A stretch of 32,313 nucleotides of DNA from Vicinamibacterales bacterium. Lineage in GTDB: Bacteria; Acidobacteriota; Vicinamibacteria; Vicinamibacterales; JAKQTR01. The translations under genes were made by a program, and so were the position numbers. The notes under the pieces are model-generated. The model did not search any database, was not told where the DNA came from, and saw only the letters and a list, made by a program, of their open reading frames with translations. The number at the start of each line of letters is the position of its first letter. Position 1 is the first letter of the stretch. The stretch is taken from positions 1 to 32,313 of the forward strand of contig JALOKU010000072.1 of assembly GCA_025456345.1 (NCBI GenBank). The letters run 5' to 3'. Positions 9,461 to 16,573 of this stretch are shown one piece after another.

Positions 9461-10089
9461 TGCTGTCGCTTGTTGGCGTCTGCCTGCTGGCCGCCTCGGC
9501 CCCGGCTCAGGACGCTGGAAGGAAGGCGCGCATGGGAAGCGAGACGGCACTGGTCATCATCGACATCCAGGAGTTCTACTTCGAGGACGGCCTGGTGCCC
9601 CTCACCGGCAGCGTCGAGGCCGCGGCCCGGGCGAAGCAGGTGCTGGAGGCGTTCCGGGCGCGCAAACTCCCGATCTTCCACGTGCGCCACGTGCCGAAGA
9701 GCGTGGCCATCGTGAACGGAGAACCTGCGGATCCTCAGTACGGCATCCGGCCGGAAGTCCGGCCCCTGGCCGGCGAGAAAGTCGTTTCGAAGCGTTTCGC
9801 CAACAGCTTCCGCGAGACGGACCTGCTCGAGAGCCTCCGCCAGCAAGGCATCACGCGCATCGTCATCGCCGGCATGCAGACGCACATGTGCGTGGAGGCC
9901 GCGAGCCGGGCGGCGACGGACCTTGGCTTCGATGTCGTCGTGGTGCACGACGCCTGCGCGACGCGGCCCCTCGAGTTCGGCGGGCGCACGGTGCCGGCGG
10001 AGATGGTGCATGCGGCGGCGCTTGCGGCCATCAAGGGTACGTACGGGCGCGTGGTCAGCGTGGCGGAGCTGCTGGACGAAGTGCGGTAG
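9448..10089 (+). CDS. Secreted isochorismatase-fold cysteine hydrolase
   Basis: 213 residues from the ATG at 9448, which has GGGAGG four bases upstream and gives a signal peptide (MRHLMLSLVGVCLLAASAPAQ). A GTG at 9436 is an alternative. The mature part is a complete isochorismatase-like hydrolase with the catalytic triad D39 (LVIIDIQ), K115 (SKRFANSF) and C148 (GMQTHMCVEAA). The cis-peptide region before the cysteine is recognisable. Such enzymes hydrolyse isochorismate, nicotinamide or other amides; the substrate cannot be read from the sequence. Most relatives are cytoplasmic, so the signal peptide is notable. It overlaps the end of the threonine aldolase gene and is probably translated from the same mRNA. 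Confidence 0.85.
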   Translation: MRHLMLSLVGVCLLAASAPAQDAGRKARMGSETALVIIDIQEFYFEDGLVPLTGSVEAAARAKQVLEAFRARKLPIFHVRHVPKSVAIVNGEPADPQYGIRPEVRPLAGEKVVSKRFANSFRETDLLESLRQQGITRIVIAGMQTHMCVEAASRAATDLGFDVVVVHDACATRPLEFGGRTVPAEMVHAAALAAIKGTYGRVVSVAELLDEVR

Positions 10090-10117
10090 CCGCCTGACAA
10101 ACGAACGGCCCGGAGCG

Positions 10118-10134
10118 TGGCTGCGTGACAGCCA
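10118..10134. terminator. Small hairpin at a convergent junction
   Basis: TGGCTG and CAGCCA form a 6-bp stem around a 5-base loop between the hydrolase stop (10089) and the convergent lipoprotein stop (10164). There is no T-tract. A weak terminator candidate only. Confidence 0.3.
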
Positions 10135-10163
10135 TGCCCCGAGCCCCGAATCCCGAGTGTCGG

Positions 10164-10745
10164 CTACTTTTTCGCCGGCGGCGCGACGGCCGCCCAGACC
10201 GATTCAATCCAGTCGATGCTGGCCTTCACGGAGCTGCCGTTCTCAAGCGCGCCCTTGATGTCGCCGGCATTGAACGCCTCGGTAGCCTTCGTCCACGTGG
10301 TGCCCACCTCGGCGAACTTCGCCTTGATCTCCTCGACTCTCTCGGGAGTGGCGGTCTTCGGCAGCTTCTTCGACGCGATGAGTTCGTCGATCTTCTTCTG
10401 CCAATCGGCGACCAGGATCGGCATGTCCTTGGACAGCACGTTCCACTGGCCCATCAACTCGTCCTTCTTGGCGGTGGCGGCCGTCATCACTTCCGTGGCC
10501 TTCGACGGCAGGTCCTTCGCCACGGCCAGCGCCGCCGCGTAGTCACCCTTGTCGAAGCTGGCTTTTGCCGCGGCGGCGGCGGCCGTCAGCGTGGCGAACT
10601 GATCCGGCACGAACTTCTCGGCATCCGGCGCCACCTTGGCAATCGCCTCGTCGGCCGCCTTCAGGGCGGCCTCGGCCGGGCCCTTGCTGCAGCCGGCCGC
10701 GAACATCGGAACCACCATCAGCCCCAGAATCAACAGTTTGCGCAT
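10164..10745 (-). CDS. Predicted lipoprotein, Ala/Lys-rich helical
   Basis: 193 residues with a lipoprotein signal peptide (MRKLLILGLMVVPMFAAGC, lipid-modified C19). The mature protein is almost entirely Ala/Lys/Glu/Asp-rich and predicted helical, with pieces such as AALKAADEAIAKVAPDAEKF and a conserved-looking WQKKIDELIASKKLP centre. It ends in WIESVWAAVAPPAKK. The ATG at 10745 is preceded by AGAGG at a suitable distance; longer versions of the frame run into repeat DNA and are unlikely. I recognise no named family. A periplasmic, membrane-anchored helical-bundle role is inferred. Confidence 0.75.
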   Translation of the reverse strand: MRKLLILGLMVVPMFAAGCSKGPAEAALKAADEAIAKVAPDAEKFVPDQFATLTAAAAAAKASFDKGDYAAALAVAKDLPSKATEVMTAATAKKDELMGQWNVLSKDMPILVADWQKKIDELIASKKLPKTATPERVEEIKAKFAEVGTTWTKATEAFNAGDIKGALENGSSVKASIDWIESVWAAVAPPAKK

Positions 10746-10801
10746 GTCACACCTCTGAAAAATGCCCACAGGGACAGGAGTACAACTGCGCATCATAACA
10801 C

Positions 10802-11004
10802 CAGGCGCCAGGCGCTGGGCGCCAGGCGCTGGTAGGGACATGGGACAAGGGACATGGGGCAAGGGTCAGGGTGACGGACAGGGGAGAGGCGAGAGACAGG
10901 GGATAGGCGACAGGGGAGAGGGGATAGGGAAGAGAAGGGCGAGAGGCGAGGGGCGAGGGGCGAGGGCCGCGTCCGACTAGCCCCTAGCCCCTAGCCCCTA
11001 GCGC
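10802..11004. repeat. Degenerate heptanucleotide tandem array A (about 29 units)
   Basis: From 10802 to 11004 the sequence divides into 29 consecutive 7-base words without losing phase. It starts with CAGGCGC-type units, passes through GACATGG/GACAAGG, GGGATAG/GGGAGAG and AGGGGCG units, and ends with CTAGCCC three times and CTAGCGC. The top strand is G-rich up to about 10969 and C-rich from 10977, so the two parts could pair as a long imperfect hairpin. The array ends directly against the reverse-strand stop codon at 11005-11007. No gene is seen in it. Confidence 0.85.
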
Positions 11005-11763
11005 CTACTTGATGATGGTCGCCTTCACCTCGAGGGTGACCTTGCGGTCTGTGAGCGGGTCGGCCGACTGGCTGAGAATCGTGGCGACCCCGTCATTCAG
11101 AATGGCGGTCACGCTCTGGGTGATGGAGGTCTTGCCGGCAGGAAGTTCAGGCTCCGGCGCCTCCTTCAGCAATTGGTACTCCAGCGACGCCCGCAGCCGA
11201 ATCCGCGTGCCCTCGATTTCAGGAGACGCATCGACCGAGAGCGGCACGACCGTAGGAGCGGTGTTCTTTCGAAACACCTCGGCGTTGGTCCGGATGCGCC
11301 CGGATTCGCCATCCGCCACGTTCATCGTGATGATCTTTTTGACCGGCGGCGCGGTGCCGATCTGGTCGGTCACGGTGAACTCCAGCCTCAGGTTGATCAA
11401 CTGCCCGCGGCTCCTCCGCATGAACTCCGCTGGAGCTGGTTCGTCACCCGTTGTCGCGCGCGGGGACCGGACGCCCGTTCCAGGGCGGGGCGCCGGCGGG
11501 GCCTGTGGTGCCGTGGCGGCGGCCGGAGGCGACGGCGGTGACGGCGGCGCGGGCGGCGCCTGGTCGAAGCTGGCGAAGTCGGACGGCGCAGCAGCCGGAG
11601 CGACGGTGGTGGCCACGCCCGCTGACCCCTGAGCGGTGGCCGCCGGAGCGGCAGCGGCCGCCGTGCGCGTCCGGCTGGCAGGTGCGGTCGACGTCTGAGC
11701 GTTGGCGACCGTCGCGATCGAGATGGCAACGGCAACCGTGGGGATCATCCAGCGAACGTTCAT
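11005..11763 (-). CDS. Secreted protein of unknown function, last gene of the sigma-factor operon
   Basis: 252 residues. The start at 11763 is preferred because GGAG lies 8 bases upstream; the ATG at 11769 is only 2 bases from it. A signal peptide (MNVRWMIPTVAVAISIATVANAQ) is followed by a low-complexity Ala/Pro/Thr segment to about residue 110. The C-terminal half is a compact beta-rich domain (INLRLEFTVTDQ, KKIITMNVADGESGRIRTN, ASLEYQLL, VTLEVKATIIK), with no recognised family. It lies directly after the putative anti-sigma gene, with start and stop nearly coincident, so the three reverse-strand genes likely form one operon. Extracytoplasmic function is inferred from the signal peptide. Confidence 0.75.
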   Translation of the reverse strand: MNVRWMIPTVAVAISIATVANAQTSTAPASRTRTAAAAAPAATAQGSAGVATTVAPAAAPSDFASFDQAPPAPPSPPSPPAAATAPQAPPAPRPGTGVRSPRATTGDEPAPAEFMRRSRGQLINLRLEFTVTDQIGTAPPVKKIITMNVADGESGRIRTNAEVFRKNTAPTVVPLSVDASPEIEGTRIRLRASLEYQLLKEAPEPELPAGKTSITQSVTAILNDGVATILSQSADPLTDRKVTLEVKATIIK

Positions 11764-11765
11764 GG

Positions 11766-12410
11766 TCATTTCTCCTTCTTCGGGTCGGCGGATTGAATGT
11801 CGTTCAAGCCCGGGCCGAGACTCGGGATCTCGATAGCGAGCATCGCCGGGAGAGGCGTCACCTCCACGGCAGCAATCTGTAACGGGTGTGGCTCGACGGC
11901 TGAGAATCGCAGGGGCTCGATCTCGGCGAGTGCCGGGACGGGATGCTGGTCTTGAACGACATCGGCCTCGGCGGTCTGCACTCCACGGGCTGCGGCCGGG
12001 CGCCTCGTCTGCGGAGTCGCCGAGAGCCCGCCTCCCGGCGAGGCCGTGCCGGGTGAAACAGCAGACGGCGCCACGGGGCGCTCTGCGCCAGCCGCAGCCA
12101 GGGAGGGCGCGCCAGACCGCCGTTCGGCGACGGTCGTTTGAGCACCATCCGTGGCCGGCACCGGCCTCGCCACCCAGACGGCGGTCGCGACGGCCAGCAC
12201 GAGGGCCGCGGCCGCGCCCGCCCAGGCCCAGCGCGGAACAGCCGGCGAGGAGTGGTGGCGCCGCCCCTGCTCGATGCGCTCGAGCACCCGCGCCCGCAAC
12301 GCCCCTGACGGCTCGAACGCCGTCATCCCCCGCGCAACCGCATCGATCGTCACGTCCAGTTGGGCTTCGTCGACCGAGTGCCGTTCGAGGTGCCCATTGT
12401 TGCCGTTCAT
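11766..12410 (-). CDS. Single-pass membrane protein, putative anti-sigma factor
   Basis: 214 residues with no cleavable signal. A helical, cytoplasmic N-terminal part of about 60 residues (DEAQLDVTIDAVARGMTAFE, ALRARVLERIEQGRR) is followed by one membrane helix (residues 61-81, WAWAGAAAALVLAVATAVWV) and a Pro/Ala-rich outer part. Topology and position directly downstream of an ECF sigma gene are those of an anti-sigma factor, but the HxxxCxxC zinc motif is absent, so the assignment is by context. There is no clear Shine-Dalgarno. Instead the upstream 55 bases are heptamer repeat (G-rich in the mRNA), which is unusual for a regulator whose dosage relative to sigma matters. Confidence 0.65.
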   Translation of the reverse strand: MNGNNGHLERHSVDEAQLDVTIDAVARGMTAFEPSGALRARVLERIEQGRRHHSSPAVPRWAWAGAAAALVLAVATAVWVARPVPATDGAQTTVAERRSGAPSLAAAGAERPVAPSAVSPGTASPGGGLSATPQTRRPAAARGVQTAEADVVQDQHPVPALAEIEPLRFSAVEPHPLQIAAVEVTPLPAMLAIEIPSLGPGLNDIQSADPKKEK

Positions 12411-12425
12411 GTTCTTATGTTTCCC

Positions 12426-12491
12426 TATCCCCTATCCCCTATCCCCTATCCCCTATCCCCTATCCCCTGTCCTAGCCCCTAGCCCCTGTCC
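12426..12491. repeat. Heptanucleotide tandem array B, G-quadruplex motif on the transcribed-gene strand
   Basis: TATCCCC is repeated six times perfectly (12426-12467), followed by TGTCC, two TAGCCCC units and another TGTCC. On the reverse (mRNA-sense) strand this reads GGGG tracts separated by ATA or CTA loops, a textbook G4-forming pattern. The array spans the sigma/anti-sigma gap and also encodes the last residues and the TAG stop of the sigma factor. Confidence 0.9.
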
Positions 12492-13064
12492 ATACCCCAT
12501 CCCCGCGAGCCTTCCCCTGAGCTGTCTCCGCGCCTCGTTCACCCGCCACTTGAGCGTGCCAACCGGGATGCCGAGCATCCCGGCGATGTCGTTGTAGCTG
12601 TGCTCGCCGGCCGAGGCGAGCAGCAGCGCGTCCCGGAACTTCGGCGCGAGCCTGGCGATCTCCCGTCGGATGTGGCCGTGCAGTTCGTTGTCGAGCACCG
12701 CCTGCTCCTGCGTGCGTCCGGCGTCGGGCACCTGCCATTCCGTGTCTTCGGGCGGCTGGACGAACCGGCGGAGAAACGTCCGCACGGTCCGGCGCCGCGT
12801 GAGGGCCTTCCGCCAGGCAATCGAGAGGAGCCAGGTCTTGAAGCTGGCGTCTTCGCGGAAGTCCTGGAGATGCCGGAACGCGGCCACGAAGGCCTCCTGC
12901 GCCACCTCTTCGGCGTCTTCCCTGGTGCCCAGCGCGGCCAGCGCCGCCCGGAAGACGGCGGTCCGGTGCCGGTCCACCAGCGTCCCGAACGCGGCATCGT
13001 CGCCCCGCCGGGCCCGCTCGACCAGCTCCGGGTCGCTCACACCCCTTGTAGACACCGGTTCCAT
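12453..13064 (-). CDS. ECF-type RNA polymerase sigma factor
   Basis: 203 residues. Region 2 lies at about residues 20-85 (DDAAFGTLVDRHRTAVFRAA, EDAEEVAQEAFVAAFRHL, FKTWLLSIAWRKALTRRR). A short linker precedes region 4 at about 130-190 (LAPKFRDALLLASAGEHSYN, DIAGMLGIPVGTLKWRVNEA), a helix-turn-helix for -35 binding. This two-domain layout defines extracytoplasmic-function sigma factors. The last 12 or so residues (GQGLGARTGDRG) are encoded by tandem repeat DNA and are not part of the family fold. The neighbours downstream are a membrane protein and a secreted protein, as expected for an envelope-signal operon. The ATG at 13064 is used; it reads MEPVSTRGVSDPELVERARR. Confidence 0.9.
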   Translation of the reverse strand: MEPVSTRGVSDPELVERARRGDDAAFGTLVDRHRTAVFRAALAALGTREDAEEVAQEAFVAAFRHLQDFREDASFKTWLLSIAWRKALTRRRTVRTFLRRFVQPPEDTEWQVPDAGRTQEQAVLDNELHGHIRREIARLAPKFRDALLLASAGEHSYNDIAGMLGIPVGTLKWRVNEARRQLRGRLAGMGYGQGLGARTGDRG

Positions 13065-13080
13065 CGGTCCGGTTGGGTAG

Positions 13081-13108
13081 TTTAGCGGGGTTGCGGCTGT
13101 AGTACACT
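13081..13108 (+). promoter_or_regulatory. Candidate promoter upstream of the dnaX leader
   Basis: A -10-like TACACT (13103-13108) lies 16 bases after a weak -35-like TTTAGC (13081-13086). Transcription would begin near 13115, where the SRP-RNA-like segment begins. Sequence match only. Confidence 0.25.
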
Positions 13109-13113
13109 CTGAA

Positions 13114-13214
13114 GGCTGGTCGTGGATCGCACTGCGGCTCGGGCCCTGTGCAATCTCAGCCTGTGAACCGCCGTCGTGCTGCTCTCTGGCGCCTCGCGTT
13201 GGAGAACCAGCGCC
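13114..13214 (+). ncRNA. SRP-RNA-like 5' arm upstream of dnaX, apical core not recognisable
   Basis: The stretch CTGTGCAATCTCAGCCTGTG then AACC...GTC (about 13146-13175) resembles the 5' arm of bacterial small SRP RNA, and GCTGGT (13115-13120) can pair with ACCAGC (13206-13211) to close a stem. Small SRP RNA directly upstream of dnaX is known from other bacteria such as Bacillus. However, the invariant GGAAG apical loop and following AGCAGC that should come next are missing. It may be a decayed or rearranged copy, or a chance resemblance. Confidence 0.25.
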
Positions 13215-13236
13215 TAGCGCCTAGCCCCTAGTGTCT
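13209..13236. repeat. Heptanucleotide array C, four units ending at the dnaX start codon
   Basis: AGCGCCT, AGCGCCT, AGCCCCT and AGTGTCT follow each other without gaps, and the next three bases are the ATG of dnaX (13237). The units match those of arrays A and B. The array occupies the position where a Shine-Dalgarno sequence would be. Confidence 0.8.
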
Positions 13237-15015
13237 ATGTCCTACACCGTCATCGCCCGCCGCTGGCGGCCGCAGAAACTCGACGAGGTCGTCGGCCAGC
13301 GGGCCGTCACGCAGACGCTGCGCAACGCCATCGCCAGCGGCCGCATCGCCCAGGCGTTCGTGTTCGCCGGCCCCCGCGGCGTCGGCAAGACGACGACCGC
13401 GCGCATCCTCGCGCGGATGCTGAACTGCGAGAAGGGACCCACGCCCGACCCGTGCGGCGCCTGCGACCCCTGCCGGGAGATCGCCGAGGGCCGCGACATG
13501 GACGTCCTCGAACTCGACGCGGCCACGCACACCGGCATCGACAACATCCGCGACGTCATCATCTCGGGCCTGGCGATCCTGCCGGCCCGCGACCGGTACA
13601 AGGTCTTCGTCATCGACGAGGTCCACCAGCTCTCCGCCTCATCGTTCAACGCGCTCCTGAAATCCATCGAGGAGCCGCCGCCGCACGTGGCCTTCATCAT
13701 GGCCACCACGGCGCCCGACAAGATCCCGGACACCATCGTGTCGCGGTCGCAGGTGTTCGAGTTCAAGACGATTTCGAGCCGCCTCATCGGGGAGCAGCTC
13801 TCGAAGATCGCGAACGCCGACGGCATCGACGCGTCGCCGGAAGCCGTCGCCCTGATCGCGCGCTCGGCCGAAGGCAGCATGCGCGACGCCGAGACGGCCT
13901 TCGATCAGGTGATTGCCTTCGCCGGCAACACGGTCGCTGTCGACGATGTCGCCACCGTGCTCGGCCTCGTGGGGCGCGACCTGCTCTTCGACGTGATGAC
14001 GGCCGTTGCCGACGAGAACGGCCCGGCGGCGTTCGAACTCGCCGGCCGCGCCGTCGAGGCGGGCTACGAGCTCCGGCTCCTGTGCCGCGAGCTGTCGCGC
14101 CTGGTTCGCGACCTGCTGGTGCTCTCGGTCGATCCGTCGCGCTTCTCGGATCGTGATGTCGCGCCGGAAGCCGACCATGAACGGCTGCGCGCGCTCGCCG
14201 GCCGTTTCTCGCGCGAGGACCTGCTGCGATCCTTCGACGTGCTGACGCGCGCGGAAAGCGAGGTCCGCGTCGCGGCCGAGCCGCGCTACAACTTCGAGAT
14301 GGCGCTGCTGCGCTGGATCCACCTGCGCAAGCTCACGCCGCTCGCCGACCTGATCGACCGGCTCGAGAGCGGCGCGCCGCTTTCGGGGGGATCGGGCCCG
14401 CGCGCCACGGCCGGCCCTTCGCCCGCGCCGCGGCCCGCGCCGCCGTCGTCCGCCTCCGTCGCCCGCAAGCTCGCCTCGGCACCGGCCCGATCGGCACCCG
14501 CACCGGCGCCGCCGCCGGCACGGCCGCCGGCCCCGTTCACCCCGGCGCCCGCGAAAGCGGCAGCCCGTCCAGCCGGCGATGGCCCCGACAACGGCCCGGG
14601 GACCGCCGCCGGGCCCGCCGGCGACGGCCTCAAAGACGCGTTCCTCGCGGCCATCGAGAAGAGGCGCCCGATGGTCTACAGCACCATGGTGGCGCAGGCC
14701 CAGCGCATCGACGTGGAGGGCGACCGGATCACCTTCCGGTTCGGGCCCATCCAGACGATGCTGGGCGACCAGGTGGCGCAGCAGAAGAACTGGCTCGAAG
14801 AGCTGGCCGCCGAACTCGCGGGCCGCCGGATCACGGTGGTGGCCGACGTGGCGAAGGGCGAGCCCTTGGCCGCGCGGGGCCGCAGCGCCATGGGGACTGC
14901 CGGGCCGGCCGAGCCGGTGCGCGACCTGAAGGCGGAGGCGATGAAGGACCCCGTGATCCAATCGTTGCTCGACGTCATCCCGGCGGAAGTGAAGGACGTC
15001 ACGGAACTGAAATAG
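13237..15015 (+). CDS. dnaX: DNA polymerase III subunits gamma/tau
   Basis: 592 residues, the clamp-loader ATPase of the replisome. The start MSYTVIARRWRPQKLDEVVG is the family N terminus; a GTG two codons upstream (13231) is less likely. Visible features: Walker A GPRGVGKTT (K51), the four-cysteine zinc module (C64, C73, C76, C79), Walker B FVIDEVHQLS (D127), sensor 1 FIMATTAPDKIP and SRS-type arginine region EGSMRDAE. After residue 375 comes a Pro/Ala/Arg-rich linker of about 90 residues, then a C-terminal domain (residues about 465-592) of the tau type. No Shine-Dalgarno precedes the ATG; four heptamer repeats stand there. It is first gene of the conserved dnaX-ebfC-recR cluster, with 2 bases to the next start. 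Confidence 0.95.
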   Translation: MSYTVIARRWRPQKLDEVVGQRAVTQTLRNAIASGRIAQAFVFAGPRGVGKTTTARILARMLNCEKGPTPDPCGACDPCREIAEGRDMDVLELDAATHTGIDNIRDVIISGLAILPARDRYKVFVIDEVHQLSASSFNALLKSIEEPPPHVAFIMATTAPDKIPDTIVSRSQVFEFKTISSRLIGEQLSKIANADGIDASPEAVALIARSAEGSMRDAETAFDQVIAFAGNTVAVDDVATVLGLVGRDLLFDVMTAVADENGPAAFELAGRAVEAGYELRLLCRELSRLVRDLLVLSVDPSRFSDRDVAPEADHERLRALAGRFSREDLLRSFDVLTRAESEVRVAAEPRYNFEMALLRWIHLRKLTPLADLIDRLESGAPLSGGSGPRATAGPSPAPRPAPPSSASVARKLASAPARSAPAPAPPPARPPAPFTPAPAKAAARPAGDGPDNGPGTAAGPAGDGLKDAFLAAIEKRRPMVYSTMVAQAQRIDVEGDRITFRFGPIQTMLGDQVAQQKNWLEELAAELAGRRITVVADVAKGEPLAARGRSAMGTAGPAEPVRDLKAEAMKDPVIQSLLDVIPAEVKDVTELK

Positions 15016-15017
15016 CC

Positions 15018-15314
15018 ATGAACATCCAGAAGATGATGAAAGACGCGCAGCGGATGCAGGAGCAGATGCAGCGCCAGATGGCCGACCTTCGCATCGAGGC
15101 GACGGCCGGCGGCGGCATGGTGAAGGTCGTCGTCGACGGCTTGAAGCAGATCCACGCGCTCGCGATCGATCCTGAGGTGGTGTCGAAAGACGACGTCGAG
15201 ATGCTGCAGGACCTGATCCTCGCGGCGATCAACGACGCCAACCGCAAGGCCGACGACGCGATGTCGCAGCAGCTCGGCGGCATGATGGGCGGCCTCAAGC
15301 TGCCCGGCATGTAA
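15018..15314 (+). CDS. ebfC: YbaB/EbfC nucleoid-associated protein
   Basis: 98 residues, standard length. It starts MNIQKMMKDAQRMQEQMQRQ, a Met/Gln-rich amphipathic helix typical of the family, followed by the conserved core VEATAGGGMVKVVVDG-like strand pair (here IEATAGGGMVKVVVDGLKQI), then VEMLQDLILAAINDANRKAD and a Met/Gly-rich tail. The protein forms dimers that bind DNA and is encoded between dnaX and recR in many bacteria. Here it starts 2 bases after the dnaX stop and ends 18 bases before recR, so translational coupling is likely. Confidence 0.95.
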   Translation: MNIQKMMKDAQRMQEQMQRQMADLRIEATAGGGMVKVVVDGLKQIHALAIDPEVVSKDDVEMLQDLILAAINDANRKADDAMSQQLGGMMGGLKLPGM

Positions 15315-15332
15315 CGGCCCGGTCGCAGACGC

Positions 15333-15929
15333 ATGTCCCAGCCGGAACCACTCACGCGCCTCATCGAACAGCTGCAGCGCCTGCCGGGCATCGGCCGCAA
15401 GAGCGCGCAGCGCCTCGCGTTCCACGTGCTGAAGACGCCGCGGGCGCAGGCCGACCTGCTCTGCGACGCGATCCGCGACGTCAAGGACCGCGTCACCTAC
15501 TGTTCCGTCTGCAACAACGTGACGGACGTTGACCCGTGCCCGATCTGCACTGACGAGTCGCGCAACGCGCGGATGATCTGCGTGGTGGAGGAGCCGCCCA
15601 ACGTGCTGGCGATCGAGCGGAGCCGCGACTACAACGGCACGTACCACGTGCTGATGGGCGCGCTCTCGCCCCTGCAGGGCATCGGGCCGGACGAGCTGCG
15701 CATCAAGAGCCTGCTCGGCCGCATCGACGCGAGCGGCGCCGACGAGGTCATCCTGGCCACCAACCCGAACGTCGAAGGCGAGGCCACCGCGATCTACCTC
15801 GCCAGGCTGCTCAAGCCGCTGGGCGTGCGCGTGACGCGCATCGCCATGGGCGTGCCCGTCGGCAGCGACCTCGAGTACGCCGACGACATCACCATGCACA
15901 AGGCGATGGAAGGCCGCCGGGAGGTCTGA
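15333..15929 (+). CDS. recR: Recombination mediator protein RecR
   Basis: 198 residues, standard length. An N-terminal helix-hairpin-helix ([20 protein letters not shown]) precedes the C4 zinc finger (C57, C60, C69, C72: [16 protein letters not shown]) and a Toprim domain (about residues 79-175; [34 protein letters not shown]). The C-terminal Walker-B-like segment [16 protein letters not shown] is intact. With RecO and RecF it loads RecA at gapped DNA in the cytoplasm. It is third gene of the dnaX cluster. Confidence 0.97.
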   Translation: MSQPEPLTRLIEQLQRLPGIGRKSAQRLAFHVLKTPRAQADLLCDAIRDVKDRVTYCSVCNNVTDVDPCPICTDESRNARMICVVEEPPNVLAIERSRDYNGTYHVLMGALSPLQGIGPDELRIKSLLGRIDASGADEVILATNPNVEGEATAIYLARLLKPLGVRVTRIAMGVPVGSDLEYADDITMHKAMEGRREV

Positions 15930-15930
15930 C

Positions 15931-16560
15931 ATGCTGCCGCTCTCCGCCCAGGTGCCGGCCTCCATCGTGCTGCTCGCGGGCGGGGCCATGGCCTGTTTCG
16001 CGGGCTACCGGCTCTTCCGCCTCGTGCTCGGCGTCTACGGGTTCATCCTCGGCGCGCTCCTCGCGAGTTCGATGGCGGGAGCGAGCGGAACGTGGATGGT
16101 CGTGGCCGCCGCAATTGCCGGCGGCGCGGTCGGCGCCCTGGTGCTCTTCGCCGGCTATTTCGTGGGTGTGGCGCTTGTCGGCGCCGGCTTCGGCGCGCTG
16201 GCCGTCAATGTCGCATGGAAGCCCTTCGGGGGCGAGCCCCACTGGGCCGCCGTGCTCGTCGCCGCGGCTCTCTGCGCGGTTGTGGCCATGCAGTTCCAGC
16301 GGTACGTGATCATCATGGCCACGGCTTTCGGCGGTGCCTGGACGATGCTGATCGGCGCCGCGGGGCTGATGTCCGGGCCCGGCGCCCGCGCGGCGTCGGC
16401 CGCGTCGGACGTGTTCGTCGTCTATCCGACCTACACCGGGCCGAACGGGATGTGGGTGTACGTGGCGTGGGTGGCCATCGCGCTGACCGGGACCTACGTC
16501 CAGCTGCACACGGCCGGCGGCGCGAAGGCGACGACCAGAGCCAGGGCGCGGAAGCGATAA
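15931..16560 (+). CDS. Multi-pass membrane protein, DUF4203/TMEM198-like
   Basis: 209 residues, starting one base after the recR stop. Six or seven hydrophobic helices follow one another, rich in Gly and Ala (for example SIVLLAGGAMACFAGYRLFR, LVLGVYGFILGALLASSMAG, AAAIAGGAVGALVLFAGYFV, YVIIMATAFGGAWTMLIGAA, YVAWVAIALTGTYVQLH). It ends in a short positively charged tail. The pattern and the internal similarity between helix pairs fit the DUF4203/TMEM198 family of unknown function; that match is from memory of the family's look. Membership in the recR operon is by proximity and says nothing about function. Confidence 0.75.
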   Translation: MLPLSAQVPASIVLLAGGAMACFAGYRLFRLVLGVYGFILGALLASSMAGASGTWMVVAAAIAGGAVGALVLFAGYFVGVALVGAGFGALAVNVAWKPFGGEPHWAAVLVAAALCAVVAMQFQRYVIIMATAFGGAWTMLIGAAGLMSGPGARAASAASDVFVVYPTYTGPNGMWVYVAWVAIALTGTYVQLHTAGGAKATTRARARKR

Positions 16561-16573
16561 CCCCGAGCCAGGC

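Noticed and set aside
10802-11004. CRISPR array
   Set aside because: Units are 7 bases with no spacers of constant length; it is a degenerate tandem repeat. Small open frames inside it are repeat translations.
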